Positions 25,869 to 34,567 of a stretch of DNA of 64,000 bases are shown here, in pieces. Every line of letters begins with the position of its first letter. Positions within the stretch are counted from its first letter, which is position 1. The position numbers and the translations under genes were made by a program. Source of the DNA: CBDCYH01 sp965224105 (lineage in GTDB: Bacteria > Bacteroidota > Rhodothermia > Rhodothermales > JABDKH01). The notes under the pieces are model-generated. The model was not told where the DNA came from. It saw only the letters and a list, made by a program, of their open reading frames with translations, and made no database searches. Where the stretch lies: contig CBDCYH010000001.1 of NCBI GenBank assembly GCA_965224105.1, positions 248,001 through 312,000 on the forward strand, given 5' to 3'.

Positions 25869-27781
25869 CCCGCCGCTTCCTCCTCACCGTCCACAACTTC
25901 GTACTCAACGTCCTGGACGTCGTCATCCGCGGCCGCTTCACCGGCAGCGCCTTCATCAGTCGCCTCACCCGCTGCGGCCTGTTGCGCAGCGTACATGTCC
26001 TGCGACGCATCATTCCAACCTTCGTTTAGTTGCTGCATAGCGGAGTCAACTTCCGCAAGGTTCTTCGTCTTGTGCGCTTCTTTCAATCGCTCCAGTGCAG
26101 CTTCGATTTTCGCCTTTTTCTCTTCAGGCAACTTGTCGCCGTACTCCTCAAGATTTTTCTCCGAGGAGAATATCAGAGAATCAGCCGCATTAATCTTGTC
26201 GGCCTCTTCGCGCTTTTTCCGATCCTCATCTGCGTGCGCCTTCGCGTCCGCCCGCATCTTCTCAATCTCGGCGTCGGTAAGTCCCGACGATGCTTCGATG
26301 CGGATCGACTGTTCTTTACCAGTCGCTTTATCCTTAGCCGACACATTCAGGATTCCGTTGGCGTCGATGTCAAACGTAACCTCAATCTGCGGCATGCCTC
26401 GCGGGGCAGGAGGGATACCGTCCAGGTGGAACTTGCCGATCGTTTTGTTATCCATCGCCATCGAACGATCGCCCTGAAGAACGTGGACATCAACAGACGG
26501 CTGGTTATCAGCCGCGGTCGAGAAGATCTCACTCTTGCGAGTCGGGATAGTAGTGTTCGCTGGGATAAGCGTAGTGTTCACACCGCCCATGGTCTCGATG
26601 CCAAGGTTCAGTGGGGTAACATCAAGCAGAAGAACATCAGAGACGTCGCCGGACAGCACACCACCCTGAATAGCCGCGCCGATGGCAACCACTTCATCCG
26701 GATTAACAGATCTGTTTGGCTTCTTACCGAAGAACTCCTCGACAACTTGCTGGATGCGGGGAATCCTTGTTGATCCACCAACGAGAATCACTTCATCAAT
26801 ATCGGATTTATTTAATCCCGCATCTTTGAGCGCTTTCTCCATGGGAGGGATGCTTCGCTTAACAAGATCGTCTACCAGTTTTTCGAACTGCGCCCGTGTT
26901 ACGTCTATCACCAGGTGCTTGGGTCCTTCCGGAGTTGCAGTGATGTACGGTAGGTTGATCGTCGTCTGCGTAGCACTCGAGAGTTCAATCTTGGCCTTCT
27001 CCGCGGCTTCCTTTAGACGCTGAAGCGCCATCGCGTCGCCGCGCAAATCTATTCCGTCTGATTTCTTGAATTCGTCGGCCAGGAAATCAATCAGGCGCTG
27101 GTCAAAGTCATCGCCTCCGAGGTGCGTGTCGCCGTTCGTTGACTTGACCTCGAAGACTCCTTCGCCAAGATCAAGAATTGAGATATCGTACGTGCCACCA
27201 CCGAGGTCGTAGACAGCGATGGTAGACTCTTTGTCTTTTTTGTCCAAACCGTAGGCTAGCGCCGCTGCGGTTGGCTCGTTGATAATCCGTCTAACATTCA
27301 GTCCCGCGATTTCACCCGCTTCCTTAGTTGCCGTTCGCTGGGCATCGTTGAAGTAGGCAGGCACGGTGATCACCGCCTCGTGGACATTGGTACCGAGGTA
27401 GCTCTCTGCAGTCTGCTTTAGCTTCTGCAGGATCATGGACGAGATTTCTTGTGGAGAGTACAGCCGGTCGTTAATCTTCACTCGCGCAGTGTTGTTGTCA
27501 CCAGCCGTTACCTCGTAGGGGATGGTCTTGAGTTCAGAACCCACCTCGTCGAACTTTCGACCCATAAACCGCTTGATCGAGAATATGGTGTTGGTGGGGT
27601 TAGTGATTGCCTGGCGCTTGGCCGGGGCACCAACAAGACGCTCGCCATCCTTCTTGAAGGCCACGATGGATGGAGTGGTGCGGGCCCCCTCGGCGTTGGT
27701 GATCACGACTGGTTCACCGCCCTCCATTACAGATACAACCGAGTTGGTCGTGCCCAGATCGATTCCGATAATCTTACTCAT
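25865..27781 (-). CDS. dnaK: Chaperone protein DnaK (Hsp70)
   Basis: This is a full-length 638-residue Hsp70. The ATPase domain (about 1-380) opens with IIGIDLGTTNSVVSV and contains the phosphate-loop segments YDLGGGTYD and VGGSTRIPRIQ. The substrate-binding domain follows the linker DVLLLDVTPLNLG. The C-terminus is a Gly/Ala/Glu-rich tail ending in acidic residues, with the usual EV-rich segment DVQDVEYEVV. It folds nascent and stress-damaged proteins with DnaJ and GrpE, which are not encoded here. I looked for a CIRCE operator upstream and did not find one. The gene is divergent from pgsA. Confidence 0.98.
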   Translation of the reverse strand: MSKIIGIDLGTTNSVVSVMEGGEPVVITNAEGARTTPSIVAFKKDGERLVGAPAKRQAITNPTNTIFSIKRFMGRKFDEVGSELKTIPYEVTAGDNNTARVKINDRLYSPQEISSMILQKLKQTAESYLGTNVHEAVITVPAYFNDAQRTATKEAGEIAGLNVRRIINEPTAAALAYGLDKKDKESTIAVYDLGGGTYDISILDLGEGVFEVKSTNGDTHLGGDDFDQRLIDFLADEFKKSDGIDLRGDAMALQRLKEAAEKAKIELSSATQTTINLPYITATPEGPKHLVIDVTRAQFEKLVDDLVKRSIPPMEKALKDAGLNKSDIDEVILVGGSTRIPRIQQVVEEFFGKKPNRSVNPDEVVAIGAAIQGGVLSGDVSDVLLLDVTPLNLGIETMGGVNTTLIPANTTIPTRKSEIFSTAADNQPSVDVHVLQGDRSMAMDNKTIGKFHLDGIPPAPRGMPQIEVTFDIDANGILNVSAKDKATGKEQSIRIEASSGLTDAEIEKMRADAKAHADEDRKKREEADKINAADSLIFSSEKNLEEYGDKLPEEKKAKIEAALERLKEAHKTKNLAEVDSAMQQLNEGWNDASQDMYAAQQAAAGEATDEGAAGEAAADDDVQDVEYEVVDGEEEAAG

Positions 27782-28056
27782 GTCAGCTTCTTTCGAATAT
27801 TTTTAATGTTCAGGTAGTGAACTGGTGGGATGCAGCATTTTTGAGCGTCAACCAGCCGACTCACGAATGACAATAAAGGTGCCATTGTCTGTTGTTGACA
27901 CATTGACAGCCTCAGGAGCGTTAGGGCTTGACAAAAAGGCTTATATTTTCTGTTGAATGGGCAATTCGCGGACGGAAAACCCTGAAAACATTGCATACCT
28001 TTCGTCCAGCGCCAACCGATTTGAGCGATTTGCCTACGAGCCCGGATCGGCCGCTT

Positions 28057-28686
28057 GTGCCTATCGCCAACTTACAACCAATCAAGACAGGCTTGAGAAA
28101 ACCATCCCGGAAGAATCTCCCGAATCTGATTTCAGCATCGCGAATTGTCGTGACCCCGGTGCTGATCGCGCTCTTGATTCAAAATTCGCTCGTTGCAAAC
28201 ATCATCGCGCTGGTCCTGTTTGTGGCTGCCGCAATATCAGATTATTATGATGGCAAGATTGCGCGGGAGATGGGTACGGGTTCGCGGGTCGGGAAATTCC
28301 TGGATCCGCTAGCTGACAAGGTCCTCGTACTTGGCACCCTGATCACGCTGGCGGTCTTACTTCCGCATATCGTTCCGTGGTGGGCAGTTGTGCTGATAGC
28401 CATTCGCGATATTTACGTGACCGCGCAGAGATCCTACGCCGAGTCGAAAGGCAAAACCGTTAGGACACTGCCGATGGCAAAAACCAAGACAACCTTTCAA
28501 CTCATTTTTCTGATTGGCGTACTTGTAATGCTCGTTGTAGAGAAACTACCACAACCATTGGGACCTATCGGAAACTGGGTGCTCGAGAGTCCCATCCCGT
28601 ACCTCTTGCTCCTGTTGGTTGTTGTTCTTACGATTGGCACCGGCCTCGTATACGCATTGAATCCAACAGAATCACTAGAGTCATAG
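28057..28686 (+). CDS. pgsA: CDP-diacylglycerol-glycerol-3-phosphate phosphatidyltransferase
   Basis: This inner-membrane enzyme makes phosphatidylglycerol phosphate from CDP-diacylglycerol and glycerol 3-phosphate. The CDP-alcohol transferase motif is complete: SDYYDGKIARE followed by G-SRVGKFLDPLADK. Four to six membrane helices are predicted. The frame is open from a TTG at 27928, but the family normally begins close to NLPNLISASRIV. I place the start at the GTG at 28057; the TTG at 28093 is another choice and none has a clear ribosome binding site. Seven bases separate it from pyrE, so the two are co-transcribed. Confidence 0.9.
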   Translation: MPIANLQPIKTGLRKPSRKNLPNLISASRIVVTPVLIALLIQNSLVANIIALVLFVAAAISDYYDGKIAREMGTGSRVGKFLDPLADKVLVLGTLITLAVLLPHIVPWWAVVLIAIRDIYVTAQRSYAESKGKTVRTLPMAKTKTTFQLIFLIGVLVMLVVEKLPQPLGPIGNWVLESPIPYLLLLLVVVLTIGTGLVYALNPTESLES

Positions 28687-28693
28687 CGAAGAG

Positions 28694-29338
28694 TTGACCG
28701 ACAAATGCTCACGTGATGTCGCGGCAGCCTTGCTTCGAATTGGGGCGGTCGAAGTGTCCATCAAAAATCCCTTCCGCTGGGCTTCCGGTTTGTTGTCGCC
28801 TGTCTACTGCGACAACAGAAAAATCATGAGCTTCCCAGATGTGCGAGCTATGATCGTTCGTTGCATGGTGGAAAAGGTAGATGGCTCCAACTTCAATGTA
28901 ATTGCAGGGACAGCCACGGCGGGGATTCCGCCTGCGGCGTTTTTGTCAGCAGAGCTGGATGTGCCGATGATTTATGTCCGATCGAAAGCAAAGGAGCACG
29001 GGCGTGGAAATCAGATAGAGGGAGTGCTGACGCAAGGCCAGCGGGTGTTGTTGATCGAAGACCTGGTGTCGACGGGCATGTCTTCGCTGAACGCCGTTGC
29101 CGCGCTTAGGGATGCCGGTGCGGAGGTCGAGGTGGTGTTGTCGATTTTTACGTACGGCCTGAAATCTGCAGAACGCAATTTCCTCGACGCCAATGTGTTG
29201 GGGATTTCCCTTTCGGATTTTCCGTCGCTCGTGCACGAACTTGGCGACGGGCTCTCACATGATTACCGGAGGTCGCTGTTGGCGTGGTTTGAAGATCCCG
29301 AGCGATGGTCAGCCGAGCACGGTGGCGGGACGGGGTAG
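28694..29338 (+). CDS. pyrE: Orotate phosphoribosyltransferase
   Basis: PyrE joins orotate to PRPP to form orotidine 5'-phosphate in pyrimidine synthesis. The 214-residue protein has the PRPP-binding motif VLLIEDLVSTGMS, the flexible-loop segment KAKEHGRGNQIEG, and the early FRWASGLLSPVYCDNR strand typical of the family. The start is a TTG at 28694, preceded by GAAGAG, which may serve as a weak ribosome binding site. It lies seven bases after pgsA. Confidence 0.95.
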   Translation: MTDKCSRDVAAALLRIGAVEVSIKNPFRWASGLLSPVYCDNRKIMSFPDVRAMIVRCMVEKVDGSNFNVIAGTATAGIPPAAFLSAELDVPMIYVRSKAKEHGRGNQIEGVLTQGQRVLLIEDLVSTGMSSLNAVAALRDAGAEVEVVLSIFTYGLKSAERNFLDANVLGISLSDFPSLVHELGDGLSHDYRRSLLAWFEDPERWSAEHGGGTG

Positions 29339-29356
29339 GAATCGGACTGGGGTAAT

Positions 29357-29382
29357 GCGGGCAGGTTTTTGATCCTGCCCGC
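29357..29382. terminator. Bidirectional hairpin after pyrE
   Basis: GCGGGCAGG and CCTGCCCGC pair perfectly over 9 bp around the loop TTTTTGAT. It lies 18 bp after the pyrE stop and 11 bp beyond the stop of the convergent Bor-like gene, so it can terminate both. The T run is in the loop rather than after the stem. Confidence 0.65.
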
Positions 29383-29393
29383 TCACACAGTTG

Positions 29394-29831
29394 TTACTCG
29401 ACGATTACCAGGAAGCTTTCGTTGGCGTTAGCTGCTTCGATCGCGGCTTGGCTGAACGCTTTCACTCTCTCATCCGCTGTTTGCTCGGTGGAGAGTGTGA
29501 GCGAGCGGGGAGTATTTTCAGGTAGTTCGGCCATGCCGTCGTCTGCGCACGTGACGGTTATGTGCATTGGGGTGTAGATGCCCAGAGTTACGGCACCCAC
29601 GAGGAGGTTAACAAAACTCAGTTTGGACTCTACCAATGCCACGCCCGCTGGGCAATCTTCTGCTGTCTCGACAACTTTGGGAGGGACCAGGCCGTTGATA
29701 AGCGAAGTCGCAAATGGAATATCTATCACTGTATCCGATGGTGCCTTGCCCGTGTTGACCTGAACATGGTAACAGCCTGAAAGCATGAACATACAGATTG
29801 TCGCGACGAGTGTTGATTTGAGCAATTTCAT
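29394..29831 (-). CDS. Bor-like lipoprotein
   Basis: The start is taken at the ATG at 29831 (MKLLKSTLV), since a lipoprotein signal with the lipobox FMLSGC follows; 14 upstream in-frame residues from 29873 are unneeded. The mature part carries the Bor-family pattern: CYHVQVNTG after the lipid Cys, then GLVPPKVVETAEDCPAGVA, SFVNLLVGAVTLGIYTP and HITVTC. Two conserved Cys could form a disulfide. Lambda Bor is a small outer-membrane lipoprotein expressed from a prophage and linked with serum resistance, but chromosomal homologues are common and of unknown role. A tail of about 40 residues follows the Bor domain. Confidence 0.8.
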   Translation of the reverse strand: MKLLKSTLVATICMFMLSGCYHVQVNTGKAPSDTVIDIPFATSLINGLVPPKVVETAEDCPAGVALVESKLSFVNLLVGAVTLGIYTPMHITVTCADDGMAELPENTPRSLTLSTEQTADERVKAFSQAAIEAANANESFLVIVE

Positions 29832-29882
29832 TTTATTCTCCTTGATTGTGGGATGGATTGTTTTCATTAACACCGGATCAAA

Positions 29883-30461
29883 TCATAGTAGAGCGACCCG
29901 GACTCTTTCGCGCAGTTCCGGGAGTACCCGCTCAGCGAACCAAGGATTCTTCTTCATCCAAATATTATTTCTAGGGCTTGGATGCGGCAATGGGAGGACG
30001 GACTCCCCGAATGATTCCCAGCGCACTACATTCTGGGTGACGCTGGCTTTTGTTTCAAGATGCCAGCGCTGGGCGTAGCTCCCAATGACAAGTGTGAGTC
30101 GGATGTTTGGAAGCGCATCAAGCAACACCGATCTCCACAGCGGAGCGCACTCCGGCCTTGGTGGCAAATCACCAGATCCTTTCCTGGTGCCTGGAAAGCA
30201 GAATCCCATGGGCACGATCGCGACGACCTCCGGGTCATAGAATTCTCCACGCAGAAGACCCATCCAGTCGCGCAGTCGGTCACCGCTGGGATCATCAAAC
30301 GGAATTCCGGTCTCGTGTACTTTACGCCCCGGGGCCTGGCCGGCGATAAGGATCCGCGCGTTCCGGGAGGCCTGAACAACAGGCCTAACCCCGTGCTCGA
30401 GATGCTCCTCACAAACGGCGCATTTGCGGATATCTGCCAGCAGGGTTTCCAGTAGTATCAC
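29883..30461 (-). CDS. Uracil-DNA glycosylase-family protein
   Basis: The 192-residue protein has the UDG-fold signatures: GQAPGRKVHETG followed by IPFDDPSGDRLRDWMG as the catalytic-site region, and LPHPSPRNNIWMKKNPWF as the C-terminal DNA-contact motif. An early CAVCEEHL pair of Cys is present, but the four-Cys iron-sulfur set of family 4 enzymes is not complete. Proteins of this group are usually annotated as uracil-DNA glycosylase family, and excise uracil or are of unproven activity. It is followed by the Bor-like gene and divergent from cinA. Confidence 0.88.
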   Translation of the reverse strand: MILLETLLADIRKCAVCEEHLEHGVRPVVQASRNARILIAGQAPGRKVHETGIPFDDPSGDRLRDWMGLLRGEFYDPEVVAIVPMGFCFPGTRKGSGDLPPRPECAPLWRSVLLDALPNIRLTLVIGSYAQRWHLETKASVTQNVVRWESFGESVLPLPHPSPRNNIWMKKNPWFAERVLPELRERVRVALL

Positions 30462-30542
30462 GTTACCGTCTTATATTGCGAACAATTTTTTGGTGGCTCT
30501 CGGCGCAAAGGTCCAACCCACTGCTCAATCTACACTTAATCG

Positions 30543-31799
30543 ATGGTTACTGCACATCTAATAACAGTGGGCGACGAGTTGCTCATCGGGCAGATAATTA
30601 ATTCGAACGCAGCCTGGATCGGATCCGAATTGTGGGGTGCAGGGATTGCTTGCACGCGGACGGTGACAGTGGGTGATAGCATGGAGGAGATTAAATGGTC
30701 GTTTGAAACGTCGTTGGCGGAAACAGACATTCTAATTGTGACTGGTGGGCTCGGCCCCACGCACGACGACTTGACGAGGGATGCGTTGGCAGAGTATTTC
30801 GGCAAAACGCTCGTGTTGGATGAGAATGTTCTCGCCAGTATTGCAGAACGATTTGCAAGGCGCGGTCGAAAGATGGCGGAGAACAACAGGAACCAGGCGA
30901 TGGTGCCAACGGATTTTGTTGTGCTGCCTAACGAGCGGGGAACCGCTCCTGGATTGTTCTACCAGTATATGGACGGAGGCGTCGCCAAACAGGTGTTTGC
31001 GCTGCCGGGGGTGCCCAGGGAAATGAAGCATCTGATGCAAAAAGAAGTTCTGCCACGAGTGACAAGCATGAAGGGTGGGGAATGCTTCTACCAGCGGACA
31101 TTGCAGACGGCCGGGATTGGCGAGTCTGCGCTTGCCAATCGGATACGGACGGTCATTCCGGGTGCATCAGAAAAAACATCTCTGGCATTTCTTCCGCGGT
31201 TGGATGGTGTGCGAATGCGTCTAAGTTGCCAGGCAGAGAGTGAGGATGTGGCGCAGCAGGAGGTGGAAAAACTGGAGGTGGCGATAAGAAAAGCCGCCGG
31301 CAGGTACATCTTTGGAGAGGGTGATGTCACGATCGAGGAAGTTGTCGGGAAGATGTTAAACGAGCGCTCGCTGCGCGTTTCCGTCGCTGAAAGCTGCACG
31401 GGAGGCTTAGTTGCGTCGCGGCTAACAGATGTGCCCGGCGCGTCCAGATATTTCCATGGTTCTCTTGTTGCTTATTCCAACGACGTCAAGCTCGAGGAGC
31501 TGGGTGTGTCGTTGAAGGATATGCACGAGGAGGGGGCGGTGTCGGAGTCGGTGGTGATTCAGATGGCGACGGGCGCGACGCAGATGTTCGAGACCGACGT
31601 CGGTCTTGCGTCGACAGGAATTATGGGACCAACCGGCGGGACAGCCGAGAAGCCGGTGGGCACGGTGTGGCTTGCGGTTCACGGCCCGGCCGGCACGGAA
31701 TCCCGGCGCGTGCAGTTGGGAACTGAAAGAGAATTGAACAAGCTCCGAGCGGCAACCGCCCTGTTGGATTTGTTGCGGCGATATCTTCTGGAGTTGTAG
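30543..31799 (+). CDS. cinA: CinA family protein (nicotinamide-nucleotide amidase / competence-damage protein)
   Basis: The 418-residue protein has both CinA parts. The N-terminal molybdopterin-binding-like (COG1058) domain has AHLITVGDELLIGQIINSN and VTGGLGPTHDDLTRDA. The C-terminal amidase domain has SVAESCTGGLVASRLTDVPG, SRYFHGSLVAYSNDVK and GIMGPTGGT. The C-terminal part recycles NMN by deamidation to nicotinate mononucleotide; the N-terminal part may hydrolyse ADP-ribose. In several bacteria cinA lies close to recA, and here recA is the next forward gene after one opposing gene. Confidence 0.96.
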   Translation: MVTAHLITVGDELLIGQIINSNAAWIGSELWGAGIACTRTVTVGDSMEEIKWSFETSLAETDILIVTGGLGPTHDDLTRDALAEYFGKTLVLDENVLASIAERFARRGRKMAENNRNQAMVPTDFVVLPNERGTAPGLFYQYMDGGVAKQVFALPGVPREMKHLMQKEVLPRVTSMKGGECFYQRTLQTAGIGESALANRIRTVIPGASEKTSLAFLPRLDGVRMRLSCQAESEDVAQQEVEKLEVAIRKAAGRYIFGEGDVTIEEVVGKMLNERSLRVSVAESCTGGLVASRLTDVPGASRYFHGSLVAYSNDVKLEELGVSLKDMHEEGAVSESVVIQMATGATQMFETDVGLASTGIMGPTGGTAEKPVGTVWLAVHGPAGTESRRVQLGTERELNKLRAATALLDLLRRYLLEL

Positions 31800-31823
31800 G
31801 CTGCGGGTATTTTGAAATTGGCG

Positions 31824-33053
31824 CTACAGAATAATATTGAAGCGCACCACAGTCGTGTTTCTATTCCGTCGCGCCACCAAGAGCTCGCCGCTGTCGTCGA
31901 CAAACCAGGGAGGAAGCGAGTCCTCGTTTATCTGATGCGACAACTCGATGGCTGCGTTGCCAACCCTTGCAACTACAGACAGAGTTAATTCCGAACGCAC
32001 ATCATTTCCGAGAAACGATAAGCCCAAGATGTCACCTCGAATGTCGAACCTGTCTCGGCGAAATCCATTGAGTGACCACTTTAAAAACCAGTCGGCGCGG
32101 AAACGTAACCCGTCTATGGGTTGGAATTGTGCTCGGGGGCGGATCTCAAAGCGCCAGCCTTGCTCACTGGGGACTTTGACCGCGGGTGTTGTTGCGGATG
32201 TGTCAATCGACGCGTCTTCCAGCTCAGTATGGATTCCCATGAGTAAGCCCAGCCGAACTTTAGTCCGGGCTTTCCTGATAATTCGCGACGCTGTGTTTGC
32301 GGCCGTGCGCAGCTCGGAGGCGGCGATCTCTGGCGTCCCCACGTTCCCGCCTTTGTTGGCAATCTCCAGATAACAATTTCGCCACTCGGCTTCTGCGGCG
32401 TTATATATATACTGTGCCTGTTGATCTACACCATGGGTGGGTGTTGTTGCTGTTCCGTGGAAGATCTCTCCCAGCTGTTTCCTTCCTGTCGAAGTGTATC
32501 CGCCAAAAAAACCGTTGAAGACCACACCGCCACCAATTTCGTATCGCTGGTCGATCCCGAGGTAATCATCCGAAAACCTCTTTCCGAAAACGAACGCCTC
32601 CAGGTGTTCGTCACGCAAGTGGTAGTCGTAGGACAGGTGCAGGTCCGAGAGGCTTTCGCTCAGCGCACCGGTTTCTGTCCTCGTAACACCTATCGAAGAT
32701 CGCAGTCTGATTTGGTCCGGGTAGGCGCCGCGTGAAATGTCGATGCTCGTGCTTAGGTCTTGCTTTTCGCGCGCAGGCAGAGAACCGCTTGCCTCGGAAG
32801 TTTTTCCTGAGTAGCTAAGGCTCAGCCGTGCCGCCAGGGATCGATTTGCTGATGTGATCGCCTGGATCCGAGCGATAGACGTCCGAACGCGGTCCAGACT
32901 GGAAACCACGCAGTCCAGTTTACCAGTAGTGTTCGTAATGAGTCGTTGATTTTCCTGATTGATGATTTTCAACGCGTCGAGCTGTTGGCCCATCGAGAGG
33001 TAGGGTGTCGACAATATCAGGAAGAGAATGCAGGGGAGGGCTCGTGCAAACAT
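31824..33053 (-). CDS. Secreted protein of unknown family, probable outer-membrane barrel
   Basis: I do not recognise a named family. A signal peptide (LPCILFLILSTPYLSMGQ) is followed by a short coiled-coil-like segment (about 25-75). Then come alternating strands such as SLAARLSLSYSG, HLSYDYHLRDEHLEAFVFGKR, RYEIGGGVVFNGFFGG, KVRLGLLMGIHTEL, WRFEIRPRAQF and a final strand TTVVRFNIIL that ends in Leu. The pattern resembles DUF481-like barrels that take up or sense something outside the cell. Between the strands, about residues 220-265 are helical and Ala-rich. It is convergent with cinA. Confidence 0.7.
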   Translation of the reverse strand: MFARALPCILFLILSTPYLSMGQQLDALKIINQENQRLITNTTGKLDCVVSSLDRVRTSIARIQAITSANRSLAARLSLSYSGKTSEASGSLPAREKQDLSTSIDISRGAYPDQIRLRSSIGVTRTETGALSESLSDLHLSYDYHLRDEHLEAFVFGKRFSDDYLGIDQRYEIGGGVVFNGFFGGYTSTGRKQLGEIFHGTATTPTHGVDQQAQYIYNAAEAEWRNCYLEIANKGGNVGTPEIAASELRTAANTASRIIRKARTKVRLGLLMGIHTELEDASIDTSATTPAVKVPSEQGWRFEIRPRAQFQPIDGLRFRADWFLKWSLNGFRRDRFDIRGDILGLSFLGNDVRSELTLSVVARVGNAAIELSHQINEDSLPPWFVDDSGELLVARRNRNTTVVRFNIIL

Positions 33054-33376
33054 GTGGGTGAAGAGCTGTTCGGGATTGTCAGATATGTAAGGGTATCCGT
33101 TCGGATGCGAGAATGTTTAGCAATATCTGGTTAGTTGCTGCAGAAATTCCACCTGCCCGTCTGTAATTCCAGATGACCGAGTTATGAAATGAGCGTCAAT
33201 CGTGTTATTACCACACTGCCCATATTGTTTTATGTGTAATATATGTGTATATACCTGCAAGAGATGGTGACACGCCGTTGTCACTATCGTTCACGTATTT
33301 GCAGGTACTGGTTGGATGATGTGACGGATTGGGCCAGTATTAAACTATAAACTATTAATTTTTAAAAGGCTGCGAG
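33054..33376. other. recA upstream region with nested inverted repeats
   Basis: This 323 bp gap must hold the recA promoter and that of the divergent secreted protein. I see no gene in it. It holds inverted repeats at 33080-33129 (CAGATAT/ATATCTG around an inner ATCCG/CGGAT) and a nested pair at 33252-33307. An AT-rich stretch with the direct repeat AAACTAT AAACTAT comes just before the start. I cannot match a known LexA box. Confidence 0.5.
33252..33307. promoter_or_regulatory. Nested inverted repeats 70 bp upstream of recA
   Basis: The outer pair TACCTGCAA (33252-33260) / TTGCAGGTA (33299-33307) is perfect over 9 bp. It encloses a second perfect pair GTGACA / TGTCAC with a 6-base centre (33267-33284). 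The inner palindrome has the size of a dimeric repressor operator. A role in recA control, as operator or leader RNA, is inference from its place. Confidence 0.45.
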
Positions 33377-34453
33377 ATGGCAACAAATAGTGATTCTGCG
33401 AAGACAAAGTCCCTGGATCTGGCGCTCAAACAGATTGAGAAGAATTATGGGAAAGGATCGATCATGCGTTTGGGGGATGCGCCTGACGTGCAATACGATA
33501 CAATCCCTACCGGATCCCTGGCATTGGATTCTGCGCTGGGCGTAGGAGGAATTCCTCGTGGTCGGATTATCGAGATTTACGGACCGGAGTCTTCAGGTAA
33601 AACAACCGTTGCCACGCATATTATTGCCGAAGCCCAAAAACTGGGCGGGACCTGTGCGTTTATTGACGCGGAGCATGCGTTTGATGCTACATACGCGGCC
33701 AAGCTGGGTGTAAATACGGAGGAGCTGTTGATTTCTCAGCCGGATACCGGCGAGCAAGCCTTAAACATCTGCGACACGCTGGTCCGCTCAGGGGCCTTGG
33801 ATGTAATCGTGATTGATTCCGTCGCAGCCCTTGTCCCGCGAGCGGAAATAGAAGGTGAGATGGGTGATAGCCACGTTGGTCTACACGCCCGCTTGATGAG
33901 TCAGGCGCTAAGAAAATTGACGGGAACGATTAACCGAACCAAGACCGTGGTGGTTTTCATCAACCAGATTCGGGAGAAGATCGGCGTTATGTTTGGCAGT
34001 CCCGAAACTACAACTGGTGGGCGCGCTCTTAAGTTTTATTGCTCAGTAAGGCTTGACATCAGACGGATTGGCTCGATCAAAGACGGCGTTGATGTCACGG
34101 GTAACAGGACACGCGTAAAGGTGGTGAAGAACAAAGTTGCTCCGCCGTTTCGCACTGCTGAGTTCGATATCGTTTTTGGAGAAGGTGTCTCTTCTCTCGG
34201 AGAACTCGTAGATCTTGCAGTTGATAATGACATTATCTCCAAGGCAGGATCATGGTATGCGTATGGCGACATCAAGATTGGGCAGGGTCGCGAATCCGCC
34301 AAGAGCTGGTTGTCAGAGAATCCTGAGCTCCACGCGGAAATAAAAGAGCGGGTAAAGCAGGAAATCGGATTATCCCCGAAAGTCGAAGAGGTTACTCCGG
34401 AGAATGTGATCGAAAAGACAAACGGGAAAATTCCGGAACCCAATCTGAACTAA
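33377..34453 (+). CDS. recA: Recombinase RecA
   Basis: RecA forms filaments on single-stranded DNA, drives homologous strand exchange and stimulates cleavage of the LexA repressor. The 358-residue protein is typical: ALKQIEKNYGKGSIMRLG at the N-terminus, Walker A GPESSGKTT, IDAEHAFD, the Walker B strand VIVIDSVAALVP, loop L1 EIEGEMGDSHVGLHARLMSQ and L2 FINQIREKIGVMFGSPETTTGG. The C-terminal tail is acidic to neutral (EKTNGKIPEPNLN). Two overlapping hairpins follow directly after the stop. Confidence 0.99.
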   Translation: MATNSDSAKTKSLDLALKQIEKNYGKGSIMRLGDAPDVQYDTIPTGSLALDSALGVGGIPRGRIIEIYGPESSGKTTVATHIIAEAQKLGGTCAFIDAEHAFDATYAAKLGVNTEELLISQPDTGEQALNICDTLVRSGALDVIVIDSVAALVPRAEIEGEMGDSHVGLHARLMSQALRKLTGTINRTKTVVVFINQIREKIGVMFGSPETTTGGRALKFYCSVRLDIRRIGSIKDGVDVTGNRTRVKVVKNKVAPPFRTAEFDIVFGEGVSSLGELVDLAVDNDIISKAGSWYAYGDIKIGQGRESAKSWLSENPELHAEIKERVKQEIGLSPKVEEVTPENVIEKTNGKIPEPNLN

Positions 34454-34469
34454 CGTGAAATAGCCGGTC

Positions 34470-34500
34470 CTACCCCGGCAGCTGGGGTAGATGCTGCCGG
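34470..34500 (+). terminator. Overlapping alternative hairpins after recA
   Basis: Hairpin A pairs CTACCCC (34470-34476) with GGGGTAG (34484-34490). Hairpin B pairs CCGGCAGC (34475-34482) with GCTGCCGG (34493-34500). Both stems are perfect and share bases, so only one can form at a time. The place, 17 bp after the recA stop, suggests a terminator, but no T run follows. Confidence 0.45.
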
Positions 34501-34567
34501 TGAGGGATTGGCGTTCGGGTTAACTCGTTCTTATCCTTTGGGCGCGTACTAACGAACCGCCCGCGTC

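Noticed and set aside
27782..27927. CIRCE (HrcA) operator upstream of dnaK
   Set aside because: No TTAGCACTC / GAGTGCTAA pair is present; heat control, if any, must use another site.
27928..28056. 43-residue N-terminal extension of pgsA from a TTG
   Set aside because: PgsA proteins start near NLPNLIS; the extension has no conserved feature and covers the probable promoter region.
33080..33129. Small RNA gene upstream of recA based on the CAGATAT/ATATCTG pair
   Set aside because: The arms are only 7 bp across a 36-base gap, and no terminator or promoter frames them.
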